Below, in pieces: positions 61,322 to 64,000 of a stretch of 64,000 nt of DNA. The position numbers were made by a program, and so were the translations under genes. The notes under the pieces were generated by a model, which worked only from the letters and a program-made list of their open reading frames with translations, made no database searches and had not been told where the DNA came from. The stretch lies in contig NZ_JBNVZV010000006.1 in assembly GCF_050496545.1 (NCBI RefSeq), positions 124,001 to 188,000 of the forward strand, given 5' to 3'. Within the stretch, counting starts at the first letter, position 1; each line of letters opens with the position of its first letter. This DNA is from Phycicoccus avicenniae_A. GTDB taxonomy: Bacteria > Actinomycetota > Actinomycetes > Actinomycetales > Dermatophilaceae.

Positions 61322-62139
61322 GCGAGCCGGCGCCGGCGGGGCTCAACACCCTGTCGGTCGGCACGGACGGTCCGCGGGTCGCCTTCCTCCACGGGCTCTT
61401 CGGCCAGGGCCGCAACTGGACCCAGATCGCCAAGGCGCTCGCGGGCCCGGACGGGACCGGCGCGCGCTGCCTGCTCGTCGACCTGCCCGACCACGGGCGC
61501 TCACCGTGGTCCGAGGAGTTCTCGTTCGAGGGGTACGCCGAGGCCGTGGCCGCGACCCTGGCCGCCACGGCGCCGGGGGAGCAGTGGGTCGTCGTCGGGC
61601 ACAGCCTCGGCGGCAAGGTCTCGATGGTCCTCGCCCTGACCCGCCCCGAGCTCCTCGCGAGTCTCGTCGTCGTCGACATCGCGCCGAAGGACTACGGCGA
61701 CCTCGACCGGTTCCGCGGCTACATCGACGAGATGCTCGCCCTCCCGCTCGACGAGCTGACGAGCCGGGCCGACGCCGAGGCCCGCTTCCGCGAGCCCGAC
61801 CCCGGGGTCAAGGCCTTCCTCCTCCAGAACCTGCGCCGCTCGGGCACCGACTGGTCGTGGCAGGCCAACCTCGCGCTCGTGGCGGCCGACGCCGCCCGGG
61901 GGAGCGACTCGGACATCGCCGGCTTCCCCGACCTCGCGGGCCGCTCGTGGGACGGGCCGGTCACCTGGGTCGCCGGCGGCAAGTCCGACTACGTGCGCGA
62001 CGCCGACGTCGCCGACATGCGGCGGCTCTTCCCGCGCGCCCGGCTCGTCACCGTCAAGGGCGCCGCGCACTGGGTGCACACCGACGCCCCGGCCGTGGTC
62101 GTCGAGACCCTGCGCCGCGTCGTCCGCGCCCTCGGCTAG
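61318..62139 (+). CDS. Alpha/beta-fold hydrolase
   Basis: 273 residues from a GTG overlapping ffh. Oxyanion segment FLHGLFGQGRNW, nucleophile elbow VVGHSLGGKVS with catalytic Ser, VVDIAPKDY, and a late His in KGAAHWVHTDAP complete a triad with Asp near KSDYVRDAD. It resembles YbfF/esterase-like enzymes of the Abhydrolase_1 family. Substrate unknown. Co-transcription with ffh is likely; function need not be linked. It meets the convergent MFS gene at a shared CTAG. Confidence 0.85.
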   Translation: MSEPAPAGLNTLSVGTDGPRVAFLHGLFGQGRNWTQIAKALAGPDGTGARCLLVDLPDHGRSPWSEEFSFEGYAEAVAATLAATAPGEQWVVVGHSLGGKVSMVLALTRPELLASLVVVDIAPKDYGDLDRFRGYIDEMLALPLDELTSRADAEARFREPDPGVKAFLLQNLRRSGTDWSWQANLALVAADAARGSDSDIAGFPDLAGRSWDGPVTWVAGGKSDYVRDADVADMRRLFPRARLVTVKGAAHWVHTDAPAVVVETLRRVVRALG

Positions 62140-63413
62140 CCGGCCTGCGGGTCGGGCACGTCGTCGAGGGTGCGGACGCGCAGCACCGGGCTGCCCACGA
62201 GCCAGCCGACCGACAGCGCGGCCGTGACCGACCCGACGGCGATGGCCGGCCCGGTGCCCACCAGCCCGGCCAGGACGCCCCCGAGGGCGGCGCCGAGCGG
62301 GCGCACCCCGTAGTTGACCGTCGTGAACGCCCCCTGCACCCGGGCGCGCACGGCATCGGGGATGGCCGCGACCATCACGGCGTTGACGTTGACGTCGAAG
62401 AGCATCACCCCGAACCCGGTCACCGCCTCGACGGCCGCGAGGACCGAGGCCTTGGCGAGGACGGAGCCCCCGGCGAGGACGAGGGCGGCGGTCGGCAGGG
62501 TGAAGAGGAGCGCCCCGACGACGGCCGTGGGGCCGATGCCGATGCGGCGGGCCACCCGCCCGGCGACGACCGCCCCCAGCAGCCCGCCGGACGCCCCGAC
62601 CCCGAGCGCGAGGCCGATGGTGCCCGCCGACAGGCCGAGCTCACGGCTGGCGAAGACGACGAGCAGGGCCTGCACGACGAACGTGAAGAGGTTGATCCAC
62701 GACACGCAGCGGAGCATCGGCGCGAGGAACGGGTCGCGCCAGACGTGCCGCATCCCGTCGACGACCCGCTGCCGCACCGACGAGCCGTCGTCCGGTGCGG
62801 GGTCGCGGTCGGGGACGTCGGCGGTGCGCAGCAGCGACGCGGACGCGAGGAACGAGAGCCCGTCGACGACGAGGGCGTACGGCGCGGTGAGCAGCTGGAC
62901 GAGGCCGCCGCCGAGCGCGGGCCCGGCGATGAAGGAGCCGGAGCGCGTCGCGGCGAAGAGCCCGTTGGCCTCGACGTAGCGCGCCCGGGGGACCAGCGCG
63001 ACGAAGAACGGCTGCCAGGCCGACCGGAAGAGCGTCGACCACGCCCCGAGCAGCAGCGCGACGGCGAGCAGGTGGGCGAAGGTCAGCCGTCCCAGCACCG
63101 CGGCGAGCGGCACGGTGAGGACGACGACGGCGCGGGCGAGGTCGGCGACGACGAGCAGCGCCCTCGGGCGCGGGCGCCGGTCCACCCAGGTGCCGACGAG
63201 CAGTGCGAGCAGGTTGGGCAGCCACACCACGGCCGTCAGCAGGGCGACCCGGGAGGCGCTCTCGTCGAGGACGGTGACCGCGACGAGCGGGACCGCCAGC
63301 TCCGAGACGCGGTCGCCGAGCTCGGAGACGGTCTGGGCGCCCCACGCCGTGGCGAACCGCCGCCCGCGCCAGAGGGGTCGCGGCGGTGCGGGGGCGGTCG
63401 CGGGCTCAGGCAT
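62136..63413 (-). CDS. MFS transporter (MFS_3/enterobactin-exporter-like)
   Basis: 425 residues, about 12 membrane segments. ATAWGAQTVSELGDRVSELAVPLVAV, WLPNLLALLVGTWVDRRPRPRALL, RYVEANGLFAATRSGSFIAGPALGG and GLALGVGASGGLLGAVVAGRVARR are typical of the EntS/MFS_3 exporter group. Likely drug or siderophore efflux; substrate unknown. The ATG overlaps the upstream ArsR-type gene by 8 nt, so the pair forms an operon that the regulator probably controls. Confidence 0.85.
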   Translation of the reverse strand: MPEPATAPAPPRPLWRGRRFATAWGAQTVSELGDRVSELAVPLVAVTVLDESASRVALLTAVVWLPNLLALLVGTWVDRRPRPRALLVVADLARAVVVLTVPLAAVLGRLTFAHLLAVALLLGAWSTLFRSAWQPFFVALVPRARYVEANGLFAATRSGSFIAGPALGGGLVQLLTAPYALVVDGLSFLASASLLRTADVPDRDPAPDDGSSVRQRVVDGMRHVWRDPFLAPMLRCVSWINLFTFVVQALLVVFASRELGLSAGTIGLALGVGASGGLLGAVVAGRVARRIGIGPTAVVGALLFTLPTAALVLAGGSVLAKASVLAAVEAVTGFGVMLFDVNVNAVMVAAIPDAVRARVQGAFTTVNYGVRPLGAALGGVLAGLVGTGPAIAVGSVTAALSVGWLVGSPVLRVRTLDDVPDPQAG

Positions 63414-63981
63414 CGTCGCCGTCGGGGAGGACGTGCCGGAGCAGGCGGACGCTGCGGGCGCGCTCGGGTACCGAGGCCGGGTCGTCCTTGCGCAGGACGT
63501 AGGGCGCCAGCAGGTCCTCCCACGCGGCGTCGAGGGCGAGCAGCTCCTCGCGGGTGACGAGCACGCGGGTGCTCGAGCGGCCGGCGAGCTCGAGCCACTC
63601 ACGGGGCAGGGTCGGCTCGACGTCGCGGTGCCAGTCGCCGACGACGTCGCCGTCGACCTCCTCCATGACCGCCTGGAGCGCCTGCCCGGCCTCGAGCGCG
63701 CCGGGGCCCTCGGCGGTCAGCCGGTAGCCGCGGCTCACCGCCTCCCACCAGCGCTCGCGCCCGGACCCGTGCCCCGCGGCGTCGCGCACCATGCCGTGCT
63801 CGGCGAGGTGGCGCAGGTGCCAGCTCGTGACCGAGGGCGTGGCGCCGACGAGCGGGGAGAGGCGGGTGGCGGTGGAGGGTCCACCCCGCTGCAGCTCGCC
63901 GAGGATGCGCACGCGCACCGGGTGGGCGAGGGCGCGCATGCCCCGGGCGTCGAGCTCGAGGTCGCCGTACGGGTTGGCCAT
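63406..63981 (-). CDS. ArsR/HTH_20-type transcriptional regulator
   Basis: 191 residues. Winged helix domain ARGMRALAHPVRVRILGELQRGGPSTATRLSPLVGATPSVTSWHLRHLAEHGMV at about 13-68. A C-terminal helical half (DDPASVPERARSVRLLRHVLPDG) lacks metal-binding Cys, so an organic ligand is likely. Typical companion of MFS efflux genes in actinomycetes. GGAGGAGG precedes the ATG by 7 nt. Its promoter lies at or beyond the window edge. Confidence 0.85.
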   Translation of the reverse strand: MANPYGDLELDARGMRALAHPVRVRILGELQRGGPSTATRLSPLVGATPSVTSWHLRHLAEHGMVRDAAGHGSGRERWWEAVSRGYRLTAEGPGALEAGQALQAVMEEVDGDVVGDWHRDVEPTLPREWLELAGRSSTRVLVTREELLALDAAWEDLLAPYVLRKDDPASVPERARSVRLLRHVLPDGDDA

Positions 63982-64000
63982 CGGGGCCTCCTCCCTGATC

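Overview
The window is about 72% GC by eye and densely packed. It uses many GTG starts, and genes often overlap by the 4 bases GTGA/ATGA. Gene content and order (NdgR beside leuCD, an HU protein with a Lys/Ala-rich tail, cofC, plsC-gpsA, ddl, DUF3515/Lrp, thiL, rpmB, DAK2-recG-rsmD-coaD, DUF177-rpmF-rnc-mutM, smc-ftsY, amtB-glnK-glnD, ffh, and gltX beside tRNA-Gln/tRNA-Glu) indicate an actinomycete chromosome. By inference it belongs to the Micrococcales, probably Intrasporangiaceae/Dermatophilaceae (Janibacter/Phycicoccus/Knoellia-like). It is mainly core chromosome; no insertion sequence, prophage, CRISPR array or rRNA was seen.

Layout. 1-1223 is the 3' part of citramalate synthase. 1233-5477 is a minus-strand importer operon resembling LpqY-SugA-SugB-SugC (trehalose). 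5607-10396 is an accessory stretch: an MHS-type symporter with a repeat-rich upstream region, a GNAT acetyltransferase, an unknown protein, a DUF222/HNH nuclease and a putative glycosylase-like protein. 10515-15091 holds an SGNH lipoprotein, a PH-domain membrane protein, a fumarylacetoacetase-fold protein, a VOC protein and small DUF genes. 15229-17907 is gltX, a HAD phosphatase, tRNA-Gln(CUG) and tRNA-Glu(CUC). 17926-19138 is a divergent MerR/DUF4188 pair with a clear dyad. 19149-22472 carries a truncated CysG-like protein, ndgR and leuCD.

22528-31678 contains a nested inverted-repeat region, the HU gene, cofC with an extra C-terminal domain, plsC, gpsA, a frameshifted PadR regulator, an MBL hydrolase, a PLP transsulfuration-type enzyme, ddl, DUF3515, a stand-alone Lrp ligand domain and thiL. 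31753-46336 is the housekeeping block rpmB / DAK2-recG-rsmD / coaD / DUF177-rpmF-rnc-mutM / acyP / chorismate mutase. It is interrupted by a MarR-NIPSNAP pair, a hemerythrin-like protein and two large acyltransferase-3/SGNH membrane proteins. 46552-61321 holds smc, an epimerase, lepB, an M13 peptidase, ftsY, the nitrogen-signalling operon amtB-glnK-glnD, and ffh. 61318-63981 is an alpha/beta hydrolase, an MFS exporter and an ArsR-type regulator.

Functional links. FtsY and Ffh are the two GTPases of co-translational membrane targeting, and LepB cleaves exported preproteins. AmtB, GlnK and GlnD form an ammonium uptake and sensing module with candidate GlnR half-sites upstream. GltX sits beside both tRNAs it would charge if, as in most actinomycetes, Gln-tRNA is made by the transamidation route. 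NdgR lies divergent from its expected target leuCD.

The most useful non-gene signals are a recurrent TAnnnT-like box 6-7 nt before start codons (predicted leaderless transcripts, including lepB, coaD, ffh, ftsY, acyP and chorismate mutase), a MerR dyad, a 26-bp imperfect direct repeat pair around a 16-bp palindrome upstream of the MHS symporter, a possible structured element upstream of the HU gene, and a one-base frameshift in padR. I found no clearly unprecedented multi-gene system; the novelty candidates are regulatory sequences and small unknown genes.
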